A stretch of DNA of 64,000 nucleotides, taken from contig JBBFLF010000001.1 in the NCBI GenBank assembly GCA_037481655.1, forward strand, positions 191,052 to 255,051. Direction: 5' to 3'. Both the position numbers and the translations under genes were made by a program. This document shows positions 1 to 8,461 of this stretch, piece by piece. Within the stretch, counting starts at the first letter, position 1, and the number at the start of each line of letters is the position of its first letter. This DNA is from Desulfobaccales bacterium. Lineage in GTDB: Bacteria > Desulfobacterota > Desulfobaccia > Desulfobaccales > 0-14-0-80-60-11. The notes below the pieces were generated by a model. That model searched no databases and was not told where the DNA came from. It saw nothing but the letters and a program-made list of their open reading frames with translations.

Positions 1-441
1 GGTGAAGAGGCAGATCTTGGCATCCTTGGCGTATTTGAGGAACTCCTCCGCTGTCCAGATCGGGACCCCCTCCAACATCTCCTCCTCCTTGATCTCCATC
101 ATGTCGATGGTCATGCGGCAGGCGATGAGCTCCACCCCTTCCAGCTGGGCCATCTCCATGAGATCCGGGAGCGCCGGGATCTGGGCCTTTTCCGCCTTCT
201 TCTTCATCATGGCGGTGGCCAGGGTGGCCATGCCCGGCACCGCGCCCATGGGCCCTGGGGGGATGAATTTGGCCTTCTCGATGCCCCCTTTCTTCACCAG
301 GTTCACGCCCATGAAGGTGTAAAAGACCTTGGCCTCCATCCCCAAACGGGCGGCGTTGATGCCCAGGATGAGGGAAGGGTAAGCCCCATCCAGGGTGTCC
401 CGGGAACAGATGAAACAGGCTTTCTCTTTCTCGGTGCCCAT
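1..441 (-). CDS. DsrE/DsrF-like sulfur-carrier family protein, C-terminus cut by window edge
   Basis: The first 147 codons are present; the C-terminus runs off the left edge. The start is the ATG at 439-441, preceded by a strong GGAGGA ribosome site. The N-terminus reads EKEKACFICSRDTLDGAY followed by a region rich in Ala, Gly and Met, then LMEMAQLEGVELIACRMTIDM and an EEF(L)KYAKDAK segment. This is the fold pattern of the DsrE/DsrF/DsrH-like peroxiredoxin-type family, in which a cysteine such as the one in LIACRMT carries or relays persulfide sulfur in the cytoplasm. It lies 30 bp downstream of a CsoR/CstR-type repressor gene on the same strand, so the two are probably co-transcribed. Family membership is fairly sure; the exact partner and substrate are inferred. 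Confidence 0.75.
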   Translation of the reverse strand, partial: MGTEKEKACFICSRDTLDGAYPSLILGINAARLGMEAKVFYTFMGVNLVKKGGIEKAKFIPPGPMGAVPGMATLATAMMKKKAEKAQIPALPDLMEMAQLEGVELIACRMTIDMMEIKEEEMLEGVPIWTAEEFLKYAKDAKICLFT

Positions 442-471
442 TGGTCCTCCTGTGACCCTGTCGGTCAAGCG

Positions 472-762
472 CTACAAAAATTTGGTGAGGAGACCCACCG
501 TCTCCCGCAGCTTCTCCTTGAGGAGACGGGGGTCAGGCTCAGTTTCCCACTCCTTCTGGCATTGCTCCAGATAGTGCTCCAGCACCCGCCGGGCCACGGC
601 CGCCAGCGCTGCCTGCACCGCCCGCACCTGGGTGAGGACGGCCTCGCACTCCCGCCCGTGCTGGATCATGTCCTGCAGGCCCCGCACCTGGCCTTCGATG
701 CGCCGCAGGCGGGCGAGGAGGTCCCGCAGGGACCGGTCCGGGGGGTCTGGAACAGTGGCCAT
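472..762 (-). CDS. CsoR/CstR-family metal- or persulfide-sensing transcriptional repressor
   Basis: A 96-residue all-helical DUF156 protein with the family signature RLRRIEGQVRGLQDMI (residues 18-33). Family members repress by binding operator DNA as tetramers until copper, nickel, formaldehyde or persulfide is bound. The two ligand cysteines are Cys39 and Cys68, 29 residues apart as in CsoR (Cys36/Cys65 in the Mycobacterium protein). The histidine expected 25 residues after the first cysteine is replaced by Tyr64, although His63 is next to it. Loss of that histidine with retention of both cysteines is the pattern of CstR, the persulfide sensor. The downstream partner is a DsrE-like sulfur-carrier gene, which fits sulfur sensing better than copper. 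The call as CsoR family is firm; the ligand is inferred. Confidence 0.9.
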   Translation of the reverse strand: MATVPDPPDRSLRDLLARLRRIEGQVRGLQDMIQHGRECEAVLTQVRAVQAALAAVARRVLEHYLEQCQKEWETEPDPRLLKEKLRETVGLLTKFL

Positions 763-850
763 GGGGAATAATCTCCCTGAGCAAATTTGCAGAGCTCTGC
801 AGCTCCGCCGTCCCCTTCCTCAAGAAAGATGAGGCAGGAAGGTTTTATTT

Positions 851-879
851 ATACTATACCATGGTATGGTATCTGTCAA
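851..879 (-). promoter_or_regulatory. Sigma70 promoter with overlapping CsoR-type operator
   Basis: On the minus strand there is a perfect -35 TTGACA (874-879), a 17-bp spacer and TAGTAT as -10 (851-856). Positions 851-872 form a 22-bp near-palindrome, ATACTATACCATGGTATGG and so on, in which ten of eleven base pairs are symmetric; its core ATACCATGGTAT (856-867) is perfect. It covers the -10 and most of the spacer, where a bound repressor would block RNA polymerase. The CsoR-family gene starts about 90 bp downstream, so autorepression is the simplest reading. No protein-binding evidence exists in the sequence itself. Confidence 0.7.
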
Positions 880-930
880 GAGCAGAATGTAAGTTTCCGC
901 CTTTCCCTGCCGGAAGGCGTCCCCTGCAAG

Positions 931-1677
931 CTACTTCTTTTTCAGTTGCTCCGCCACCGATTGAATGGCCGCCTGGACCTTCTCCGGATCCCCCAGATAA
1001 CGGCGGGTCAGGGGTCTGAGGTCCGCATCCAGCTCATAGAGCAGGGGGATGCCGGTGGGGATGTTCAGGCCCACGATGTCCTCATCGGAGATGTTGTCCA
1101 GGTATTTCACCAGGGCCCGGAGAGAATTGCCGTGGGCGACAATGATGACCCGGGCCCCGGATTTTATGGCGGGGGCCAGGGTGTCGTGCCAGTAGGGGAG
1201 GAAGCGGGCCACCACATCCTTGAGACACTCAGTGGAAGGGAGTTCTCTCGCCGGCACATCCCGGTAGCGGGGGTCCCGGGCCGGGTGCCGGGGATCATCG
1301 GGGCTGAGCGGCGGCGGGGGCACATCATAGCTGCGCCGCCAGATCTGCACCTGCTCCAGCCCGTGGCGCTCCACCGTCTCCACCTTGTTCAGCCCCTGGA
1401 GCGCCCCGTAGTGGCGCTCATTGAGGCGCCAGCTGTGGTGGACGGGGATCCACATGAGGTCCATCTCTTCCAGCACCAGCCACAGGGTCTTGATGGCCCG
1501 CTTCAACATGCTGGTGTAGGCCACATCAAAGACAAAGCCCTCCTGGGCCAGCACCCGGCCGGCCTCCAGGGCCTCCTCCACCCCCTTCTCCGACAGGCCC
1601 ACGTCGATCCAGCCGGTGAAGCGGTTCTCCTTGTTCCAGATGCTCTCGCCATGGCGCAGCAGTAAGAGTTTATACAT
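931..1677 (-). CDS. gpmA: 2,3-bisphosphoglycerate-dependent phosphoglycerate mutase
   Basis: The enzyme interconverts 3- and 2-phosphoglycerate in glycolysis and gluconeogenesis in the cytoplasm. The 248-residue product has the usual length of the dPGM family. The phosphohistidine motif [10 protein letters not shown] lies at residues 5-14 and is followed by [14 protein letters not shown]. The catalytic [14 protein letters not shown] segment is present and the second histidine is in [18 protein letters not shown] chose the ATG at 1675-1677 because the [10 protein letters not shown] start matches the family and a GAAGGA ribosome site precedes it; a longer frame extends upstream to 1731 without homology. 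The gene is alone on its strand between the repressor promoter and the antiporter gene. Identification is firm. Confidence 0.95.
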   Translation of the reverse strand: MYKLLLLRHGESIWNKENRFTGWIDVGLSEKGVEEALEAGRVLAQEGFVFDVAYTSMLKRAIKTLWLVLEEMDLMWIPVHHSWRLNERHYGALQGLNKVETVERHGLEQVQIWRRSYDVPPPPLSPDDPRHPARDPRYRDVPARELPSTECLKDVVARFLPYWHDTLAPAIKSGARVIIVAHGNSLRALVKYLDNISDEDIVGLNIPTGIPLLYELDADLRPLTRRYLGDPEKVQAAIQSVAEQLKKK

Positions 1678-1868
1678 GTTTCCTTCACCTCTCCCGGCCT
1701 CCTGGAAGCGCGCCTCCCGGGGCCTGGTCATCGTTCCGGCTGAGGGAAGAGGGGCTCAGGGATCGGGGTTCCCGCCCCATCCCCCTCCTCTCTCTCCCCA
1801 TCCCTGATGGGCGGTCAGGGGGTGAGGGAAGGGGAGGGGAGCCACCGCCTCTCCAGCCCTCACGTGTC

Positions 1869-3776
1869 TCACTTTAAAATTTCCGTCAATTGTGCCAACC
1901 GGGCCATCTCCGTCTCCCTCAGGGTCTCCCCCTCGCCCCTGAGGAGCAGGTCCAGGATGGCCTCCAGCCGCAGCGCCGCCGCCTCATGGGGCAAAAGGAC
2001 ATAGTCCGCCCCGGCCTGGTAGAGCTTCAGGGCCTGGAAGGCGCTGTGGGCGCTGACGATGATCTTGGCCTGGGGGGCCAACGGCCGCACCGCGTTGATG
2101 ATCTTCAGGTTGTCGGTGCCCACCAGGATGTCGTCGGTGATGGTGCTGAGAATGAAGCGGGCGTGCTCCAGGCCGGCGTGGTGCAAGGTCTGGAGATTGC
2201 TGATATCCCCATAGACCACCTGCACCCCCCGGGCCCGCAGGCCCCGATAGACCTCGGGATTGAAGTCCACCACCACCAGGTGCTGCAAAAGCTCCGGGCG
2301 GGTGCGCTCCAGGTGGGCCACCAAAGCGCTGGCCACCCGGAAAAACCCGAGGACCGCGATATCTTTATGCTCCGGGGCCGCCTCCTCCCGGCGTTCCTCT
2401 CTCAGGGGCCTGAAGCCCAGCCTCTCCGCCCCCCGGCTCAAGACCGCCTGCAGGGAGTGACTGCCTTTGATCATGTAGGTGGAGGCGATGGAGGTTATCA
2501 CGAAAATAAAGATGATGAGGGTGAGGGTGTCGGAGCCGATGTGGCCGTATTCCGCTTTGGCCCCCATCACCGCGATGACCAGGGAAAATTCACTGAGCTG
2601 GGAGAGATTGATGGAAGTGAGCAGGCTCACCCGGTTGCCGTTGCCGAGCCAATAAAGCAGCGGGAAGACGGTGAGGAAACGGGTGAGCATGAGAAACCCG
2701 GCCAACAGCAGGGCCAAGGCAAAGAGGCCGGGCTTAAGGAGCGGGTTGGGGATCACCATCCCTAAGGCCACAAAAAACAGGGTGATGAAAAAGTCCCGGA
2801 TATTGATGATTTTGCCGATGATATCCAGGTTGTAAGGGAAGGTGGAGATGGCCACACCGGCGATGAGCGCTCCCATTTCCATGGAGAGGCCCAGATAGTT
2901 GGCCAGGCCCGCCATGAAGAAGCACCACCCGAGGGAGGCCACCAGCACCAGCTCCGGCAATTTGGCGATGCGCTGGAAGATGAACCCCAGGCCGTATTTG
3001 CTGAGGAGCAGGCTCACGGCCACCAACAGCCCGCCCTTGGCGAAGGACAACAGGATGATGCCCACCTGGGGCTGGGAGAGATTAGGCTGCAGCCCCAAGA
3101 GCACAATGGCCCATAGGTCCTGGAAGATGAGGATTCCCACAGTGAGGCGGCCGGCCAGGGTGTCCAGCTCAAATTTTTCATACAGGAGCTTCACCACGAT
3201 GGTGGTGCTGCTCAGACCCAGGCAGGCGGCCAGATAGAGAAGGTCATAGGGGCCGCCGCTGATGGGCACCCCCAGGATGCGATACTCCCCGGCGGCCTTA
3301 AGGGAAAAGCCCAAAAGCAGAAGAAAGCCGAAGGCCAAAGAGACGCAGAGGATAAACTGCAGGACCCCGGTGACGATGAGGGATTTGCCGGACTCCCGGA
3401 TCTTTTTCAGGTCCAGCTCCAGCCCGATCATGAAGAGGAGGAGGATGAGGCCAATCTCGGCGATGGTCTCGATGTCGCTCTTGTTCCGGACCCAGGCAAA
3501 GCCGATCTGCGGGCCGATGATCACGCCGCCGACGATGTAGGCCAAAATCAGGGGCTGCTTGAGGAGGACGGCCAGGCAGCCCACCAGAGTGGCCACCAGG
3601 ATGCTGATGCTGATGCTGGCCAAAAGCGTATGGCCGGCTTCCGCCGCCTGGGCCGGGTCAGGGGAGAGGATCAGGAACAATCCCAGCAGCGGCAGCAGGA
3701 GAACGGGCGGGAGGCCCACAGGGTGAGTGGGCAGGTCGGCGCCAACGACGCTCCGGGGGTGGGGGAGGGGGACCAT
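1869..3776 (-). CDS. KefB-type cation:proton antiporter with C-terminal TrkA-N (RCK) domain
   Basis: A CPA2-family monovalent cation/H+ antiporter or K+ efflux protein of the inner membrane. The 635-residue product begins with a hydrophobic signal-like segment ending SPDPAQA, then about a dozen membrane helices (ILAYIVGGVIIGPQIGF, IGLILLLFMIGLELDL, DLLYLAACLGLSSTTIVVKL). After the membrane part comes a Rossmann-type TrkA-N domain beginning DIAVLGFFRVASALVAHL, with VVDFNPEVYRGLRARGVQVVYGDIS. The first glycine loop is GFFRVAS, a degenerate nucleotide-binding motif. The ATG at 3774-3776 has an AAGGAG ribosome site; the frame stays open to 4544, but that part is antisense to the yhaO-like gene and was rejected. 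A good promoter lies at 3829-3857. Specific ion and ligand are unknown. Confidence 0.9.
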   Translation of the reverse strand: MVPLPHPRSVVGADLPTHPVGLPPVLLLPLLGLFLILSPDPAQAAEAGHTLLASISISILVATLVGCLAVLLKQPLILAYIVGGVIIGPQIGFAWVRNKSDIETIAEIGLILLLFMIGLELDLKKIRESGKSLIVTGVLQFILCVSLAFGFLLLLGFSLKAAGEYRILGVPISGGPYDLLYLAACLGLSSTTIVVKLLYEKFELDTLAGRLTVGILIFQDLWAIVLLGLQPNLSQPQVGIILLSFAKGGLLVAVSLLLSKYGLGFIFQRIAKLPELVLVASLGWCFFMAGLANYLGLSMEMGALIAGVAISTFPYNLDIIGKIINIRDFFITLFFVALGMVIPNPLLKPGLFALALLLAGFLMLTRFLTVFPLLYWLGNGNRVSLLTSINLSQLSEFSLVIAVMGAKAEYGHIGSDTLTLIIFIFVITSIASTYMIKGSHSLQAVLSRGAERLGFRPLREERREEAAPEHKDIAVLGFFRVASALVAHLERTRPELLQHLVVVDFNPEVYRGLRARGVQVVYGDISNLQTLHHAGLEHARFILSTITDDILVGTDNLKIINAVRPLAPQAKIIVSAHSAFQALKLYQAGADYVLLPHEAAALRLEAILDLLLRGEGETLRETEMARLAQLTEILK

Positions 3777-3828
3777 GAGCTCCTTATTCGGGCCGGGCAT
3801 TGACGGCCGGGCAAGGCCCGGCGCTGCC

Positions 3829-3857
3829 ATTATATCAGAGCCGCGAGGGCGGAACAA
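3829..3857 (-). promoter_or_regulatory. Sigma70 promoter for the antiporter gene
   Basis: The minus strand shows TTGTTC (3852-3857), a 17-bp spacer and a perfect TATAAT (3829-3834), about 53 bp upstream of the antiporter start codon. It lies in the divergent intergenic space between the antiporter gene and the yhaO-like gene. Confidence 0.7.
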
Positions 3858-3938
3858 TTGCAGTCTTTGCCGGTTGACGGCCCCCCGGGCCCCGGCTGGA
3901 CTTAGGGGCCCGATCACGGTATATAGGGGGTGAGAACC

Positions 3939-5207
3939 ATGGCTGCCTTCACCTTTGTGCACTGCGCCGACCTGCATCTGGACGCCCCCTTCGAGGGTTT
4001 GGCGGGGACGGCCCCGCCCGGGATCCGGCAAGCCCTCCGGCAGGCCACCTTCCGGGCCTTTGACCGGGTAATCTCCCTGGCGCTGGCGGAGCAGGCCGCT
4101 TTCTTGGTGGTTGCCGGGGATGTCTATGACAGCGCCCACCACAGCCTCTATGCCCAGATCCGCTTCAAGGAGGCCCTGACCCGGGCGGTGGCGGCGGGGG
4201 TGGAGGTCTTTGTGGCCCACGGCAATCATGACCCCCTCTCCGCCTGGGAGGCGAAACTGCGGCTGCCTGAAGGGGTGCACCGCTTCGGGGGCGACGCCGT
4301 GGAATGCCGCACCGTGCGGCGCCACGGGGCTGAAGTGGCCCGGATCTGTGGCATCAGCTTCCCGGTGCGGGAGGTGCGGGAGAACCTGGCGGCCCGCTTC
4401 CCTCGGCGGGAGCCCGGCCCCTTCACGGTGGGGGTGCTGCATGCCAATGTGGGGGGCAACCCGGCCCATGACAATTACGCCCCCTGTACCCTGACGGATC
4501 TGGAGGCCTGTGGGGTGGATTATTTCGCCCTGGGCCATGTGCATGCGCCCCAGATATTGCGCCAGGAGGCTCCCTGCGTGGTCTATGCCGGCACCACCCA
4601 GGGCCGCAGCATCCGGGAGACCGGCTCCCGGGGCTGCTATGTGGTGCGGGTGGAGGAATCAGGCCAGATCCGGCCGCAGTTCGTGCCCACCGATACCGTG
4701 CGCTGGTTTCTCGAGACCGTGGAGATTGAGGATTTGCCCACGCTGGATGACCTCCTGGAGGAAATGCAGGCCCGGCGAGAGGAACTGCGCCGTCAGGCCG
4801 AGGGGCGGGGGGTGATCTGGCGCCTCCTCGTGACCGGCCGGGGGGAGCTGCACGACCGCCTGGCCGTTCTCGACCCGGACCGTGAACTGGCCGAGCCTCT
4901 GCGGGAAGGGGAGGGGGAGCGCCCCGATTTCGTCTGGCTGGAATCCGTCACCCTGGATACCCGCCCCGCGCTGGACCTGGAGCAGCGCCGGCAGTTGCCC
5001 GACTTCCTGGGGGAGGTCCTGCGGGTGGCGGAGAGGCTGAGGAGCCCGGATTTCCCCCGGGAGCTCCTGGAGGTGCTGCGGAGCAGAGGGGAATTCCGCC
5101 ACCTGGCCGCCGCGGTGCATGACTGGACCTCAGAGGACTGGCGGGCGGTGCTCTCGGCTGCCGAGTATCAGGCGGTGGATCTGTTGCTCCGGGAGGAGGA
5201 GCTCTAG
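3939..5207 (+). CDS. SbcD/YhaO-family DNA repair metallo-exonuclease
   Basis: A calcineurin-like metallophosphoesterase that pairs with an SMC-like ATPase in DNA end processing. The 422-residue product carries the metal-binding motifs in order: FVHCADLHLD (residues 6-15), VVAGDVYDSA, VAHGNHDPLSAW, VGVLHANVGG and FALGHVHAPQIL. It is shorter than SbcD of Escherichia coli in its C-terminal part and resembles the YhaO branch, which fits the gene that follows. The ATG at 3939 is spaced well from a GGGGG sequence; an in-frame GTG at 3930 is an alternative. The yhaN-like gene begins 23 bp after the stop, so the two form an operon. Family is firm; the precise DNA substrate is not known. Confidence 0.92.
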   Translation: MAAFTFVHCADLHLDAPFEGLAGTAPPGIRQALRQATFRAFDRVISLALAEQAAFLVVAGDVYDSAHHSLYAQIRFKEALTRAVAAGVEVFVAHGNHDPLSAWEAKLRLPEGVHRFGGDAVECRTVRRHGAEVARICGISFPVREVRENLAARFPRREPGPFTVGVLHANVGGNPAHDNYAPCTLTDLEACGVDYFALGHVHAPQILRQEAPCVVYAGTTQGRSIRETGSRGCYVVRVEESGQIRPQFVPTDTVRWFLETVEIEDLPTLDDLLEEMQARREELRRQAEGRGVIWRLLVTGRGELHDRLAVLDPDRELAEPLREGEGERPDFVWLESVTLDTRPALDLEQRRQLPDFLGEVLRVAERLRSPDFPRELLEVLRSRGEFRHLAAAVHDWTSEDWRAVLSAAEYQAVDLLLREEEL

Positions 5208-5230
5208 CCGGCTTCACCCGGAAGGTCATC

Positions 5231-8200
5231 ATGCACATCGAGGCTTTCCACATTGACGGCTTCGGGATTTACCACGATACGGGGCTTACCGGCCTGCCGC
5301 CGGGCCTGTTGCTCCTGACTGGGGAGAATGAAAGCGGCAAGACCACCCTCCTGGAATTTTTCCGGTTCATGTTTTTCGGTCCCGAGCGCCGTTCCGCCGA
5401 CCGCAACGATTATCAGCCCCTGGTGGGGAAGGAACGGGGTGGCCGGCTGGTCCTGATCAGCCGGGACGGTCGCCGCCTGGTGGTGGAACGCCGGGAAAAA
5501 AAGCTCATGGTGAGTGAGAACGGCAGCCCCCTGCCGCCGGATACCCTGGCCGCCCGCCTGGGGGGGGTGGACCGGGAGACCTTCCGGGCCATCTTTGCCG
5601 TGGACCTGAAGGACCTCCAGGGGCTGAGAGTGGTGGACAGCCAGCAGGTCCGCAGCCTGATCTTCGGCCCCGGGGGCGGGGCCGGCGCCGCGGCGGTGCC
5701 CCGGGTGCTGAAAAGTCTGGACCAGGAGCTGGGGGCCCTTCTCAAGCTCAGGAGCGGCGGACGGCTCAACGAGATTTCTTCCCGCCTGCAGGAGATCAGT
5801 CGGGAACTGCGGGAGCTGGAGAGCGAGGCCGCCCGGTTTGCCGAGCTGCAGGCCGCCCGGGAGACCCTGGAGGAGCGGCTCCAGGAGAGAAAAAGAGAGG
5901 CGCGCCGCCTGGAGGCCCGGCTGGCCCGCGTCCAGCAACTGACTCAGGCCCGGGAGCCGTGGGTGACTCTGGGGACTGCCCGGCAGCGCCTTGAAGAGCT
6001 TGCCGAGGTGGCCGACTTTCCCCCCGGAGGCCTGGCGGAGCGGCAGCGCCTGAAACACGCGGCGGCGGAGCTGCAGGAGGAAAAGGAGCAGCTGCAGGCC
6101 GAAGCGGACCTGCTGGCCCGGGAGCTGGAGGGAATCTCCCCGGATGCCGGCCTTCTGGCCCAGCGTCAGGAGATTGAGACCCTCTTGGCCGAAGAGAAGC
6201 GGTTTGAGGAGGTTTTAGCCCGGGAGCCGGAAGAGCGCCGCGCCCTGGAGCAGGCCCAGGCGGATGTCCAGCGGCGGCTCCTGGAGCTGGGCCCCGAGTG
6301 GGATGAAAGCCGCCTCGCCCGCCTGAATACCTCCCTCACCCTGCGCCACGAGGTGCTGGAGTTCGGCCGACGTCTGACGGCAGCAGAGCATAGGCATGAG
6401 GACCTCCTGAGCCGGGAACGCACCTGGGCGGAGTCGGCGGACGCGGCGGAGCGGGAGGCGCAGGCCGCCCAGGCCCGGCTGGAGGCCACCCCCCAGCCGC
6501 GGGAGGACCTGGCGGTGCTGCAGGGCCGCCGCACTCTCCTTAGGCGCCTCATCCCGCTTCTGGGCCGGCGGGATCTGACGACCGTCCGGCTGGAGGAGCG
6601 CCGCCGCACGGTCGCCGACCTGAAGGCCCGCCTGGACCGCCTGGATGAGCCGCCAGAGGGGCTCTCCCAGGCCATCCCCCGCTGGCTGGTGGCCCTCCCC
6701 GCCTTGCTGGCCGCCCCGGTATCCGGCGGGATAGCCCTGTGGCTGGGATATTTCCGCCCCGCCGGCGAGGTCTGGCTCTGGCTGCCGGTGGTGGGTCTCC
6801 TCCTTTTCGGGGGCCTGGTGAGCCTCGGTTTGGGGATCGGGCGCCGCCATCTCCGTCGCCGGGAAGCCCAGGCAGGGCAACGGCGGGAGGAGGAACGGCA
6901 GACGCTCCGGCAACGCCTTCACGGCGAGTCGGAAGAGACGGCCCGCCTGGAGGAGGAGGCGGCCCGCCTGAACGCGGAGGTGTCCGCCCTGGCCCGGGAG
7001 CTGGGGGAGGAGCCCCTGGCCGGAGCCGCCGAGGCGGAGGCGGCCCTGGCGGAGGTGGAAAAAGCCCTGGAGGACTGGCGCCTGTGGCAGGCCCGGGAAC
7101 AGGAGTGCCTCACCGCCCAAGATCGCTTTGCAGCCGCTTATAAGCGCCGGCAGCAGGCCCGGGAGGAGAGAGAGAAAGCCCGGCAGGAGCTGGAGCAGAT
7201 ACGTGGGGAGTGGGCCATCTGGGTGCAGGACCATGGCTTCCCCGCCGCCATGCGGCCGGAGAACCTGGAAGTGGTCCTGCAGATGGTGGAGGCCGCCCGC
7301 ACCGCCGTTGCCCAGAGAGATCGCGCCCGGGAGCAGCATCGCCGCACCCTGGAGGTGCTGACGGCGATCCGCTCTCGCCTGGCCCAGCTCCTCAACCGGC
7401 TGGGCCGGCAGCCCCAGGACCCGGAGCCCGGGGTTGCCGATCTGCGCCTCTTGCGGCGTCACCTGGAGGAAGCTGTCCAGCAGGCGCAGCGGCAGCAAGA
7501 ACTGCGCGGCCGCTTGGCAGACCTGCAGATCCGGCTCTCACGCCTGGAGGAGCGAGAAAGCGCCCTCCAGGAGGAGGTGAGGGAGTTGTTCCGGCAGGCC
7601 GGGGCGGCGGACGAGGCCGACTTTGAACGCCGGGCGGCCCGCCATCAGGAGTGGCAGGAGTGGCGACAGCAATATGACCAGAGTCTCCTCAAGCTCACCA
7701 CCATCGCCGGCGCCGAGTCCTTGCGGGAGGAGCTGGAGGCGGAACTGGCCGCCACGGATCCGGTGGCCCTGGCCCAAGAGGAGGGGGAGCTGGACCGGAG
7801 GCTGACCGAGCTCACGGAGACCATCTCTGAAGAGGAGCGGAAAGTGGGAAGCCTCACCCGGGAGCTGGAGCAGCTGGCTGCCGAGCGCCGCTTGGGGGAG
7901 CTTCTCCAGGAGCGGGCCGGTCTGGAGGAGCAGGCCGCCCGCCTCAGCCGCCGCTATGTCATCTTGGCCCTGAGCCGGCACCTCATCGAGGCCGCCCGCC
8001 AGGTCTATGAGCGGGAGCATCAGCCCCGGGTCATTGCCGAGGCCGATCGGTTTCTGAAGCTCATGACCCATAACCGCTACCGCCTCTTCGCCCCGGTGGG
8101 GGACGGGGGGGTGCGCCTGGAGGATGCCGCGCACCGTCACAAGGAGGAGGTGCAGTGGAGCGCCGGGTTGGCTGACCAGGTCTATCTGGCGGTGCGCCTG

Positions 8201-8461
8201 GGGATGGCCCGGGAATTTGGCCGCCACAGCGAGCCGCTGCCCCTGATCCTGGACGATGTGCTGGTGAAATTCGACCCCCGCCGGCGCCAGGGAGCTGCCC
8301 GGGTCATCCTGGAGTGCGCCCGGGAGCAGCAGGTGCTCTTCTTTTCCAATCATCCGGAAATGGTACAGATTTTCCGGGACGCGGCCCAGGAGCCGGCATT
8401 CCAGGGGGTTCCTCTGAGATACCTGCAGCTCGAAGCCGGAAGGCTGGCATGGGTTCACTGA
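5231..8461 (+). CDS. YhaN-family SMC/Rad50-like ATPase with a membrane-spanning centre
   Basis: An AAA/ABC-type ATPase of 1076 residues expected to work with the upstream nuclease on DNA ends. The P-loop GENESGKTT (residues 31-39) starts the N-terminal head. Long coiled coils rich in Glu, Arg, Leu and Ala occupy about residues 170-470 and 550-930. Between them is a hydrophobic hairpin with two likely membrane helices (PRWLVALPALLAAPVSGGIA and VWLWLPVVGLLLFGGLV). The C-terminal head has the signature-like WSAGLADQVYLAVRLGMA and the Walker B LPLILDDVLVKFD. The hydrophobic hairpin in place of a zinc hook is typical of YhaN and suggests membrane anchoring. The 3' end overlaps the start of the next gene by 13 bp. 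Confidence 0.9.
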   Translation: MHIEAFHIDGFGIYHDTGLTGLPPGLLLLTGENESGKTTLLEFFRFMFFGPERRSADRNDYQPLVGKERGGRLVLISRDGRRLVVERREKKLMVSENGSPLPPDTLAARLGGVDRETFRAIFAVDLKDLQGLRVVDSQQVRSLIFGPGGGAGAAAVPRVLKSLDQELGALLKLRSGGRLNEISSRLQEISRELRELESEAARFAELQAARETLEERLQERKREARRLEARLARVQQLTQAREPWVTLGTARQRLEELAEVADFPPGGLAERQRLKHAAAELQEEKEQLQAEADLLARELEGISPDAGLLAQRQEIETLLAEEKRFEEVLAREPEERRALEQAQADVQRRLLELGPEWDESRLARLNTSLTLRHEVLEFGRRLTAAEHRHEDLLSRERTWAESADAAEREAQAAQARLEATPQPREDLAVLQGRRTLLRRLIPLLGRRDLTTVRLEERRRTVADLKARLDRLDEPPEGLSQAIPRWLVALPALLAAPVSGGIALWLGYFRPAGEVWLWLPVVGLLLFGGLVSLGLGIGRRHLRRREAQAGQRREEERQTLRQRLHGESEETARLEEEAARLNAEVSALARELGEEPLAGAAEAEAALAEVEKALEDWRLWQAREQECLTAQDRFAAAYKRRQQAREEREKARQELEQIRGEWAIWVQDHGFPAAMRPENLEVVLQMVEAARTAVAQRDRAREQHRRTLEVLTAIRSRLAQLLNRLGRQPQDPEPGVADLRLLRRHLEEAVQQAQRQQELRGRLADLQIRLSRLEERESALQEEVRELFRQAGAADEADFERRAARHQEWQEWRQQYDQSLLKLTTIAGAESLREELEAELAATDPVALAQEEGELDRRLTELTETISEEERKVGSLTRELEQLAAERRLGELLQERAGLEEQAARLSRRYVILALSRHLIEAARQVYEREHQPRVIAEADRFLKLMTHNRYRLFAPVGDGGVRLEDAAHRHKEEVQWSAGLADQVYLAVRLGMAREFGRHSEPLPLILDDVLVKFDPRRRQGAARVILECAREQQVLFFSNHPEMVQIFRDAAQEPAFQGVPLRYLQLEAGRLAWVH

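Noticed and set aside
3777-4544. N-terminal extension of the antiporter reading frame (open to 4544)
   Set aside because: It is antisense to the conserved yhaO-like gene, and an ATG with a good ribosome site and promoter at 3776 gives the proper family start.
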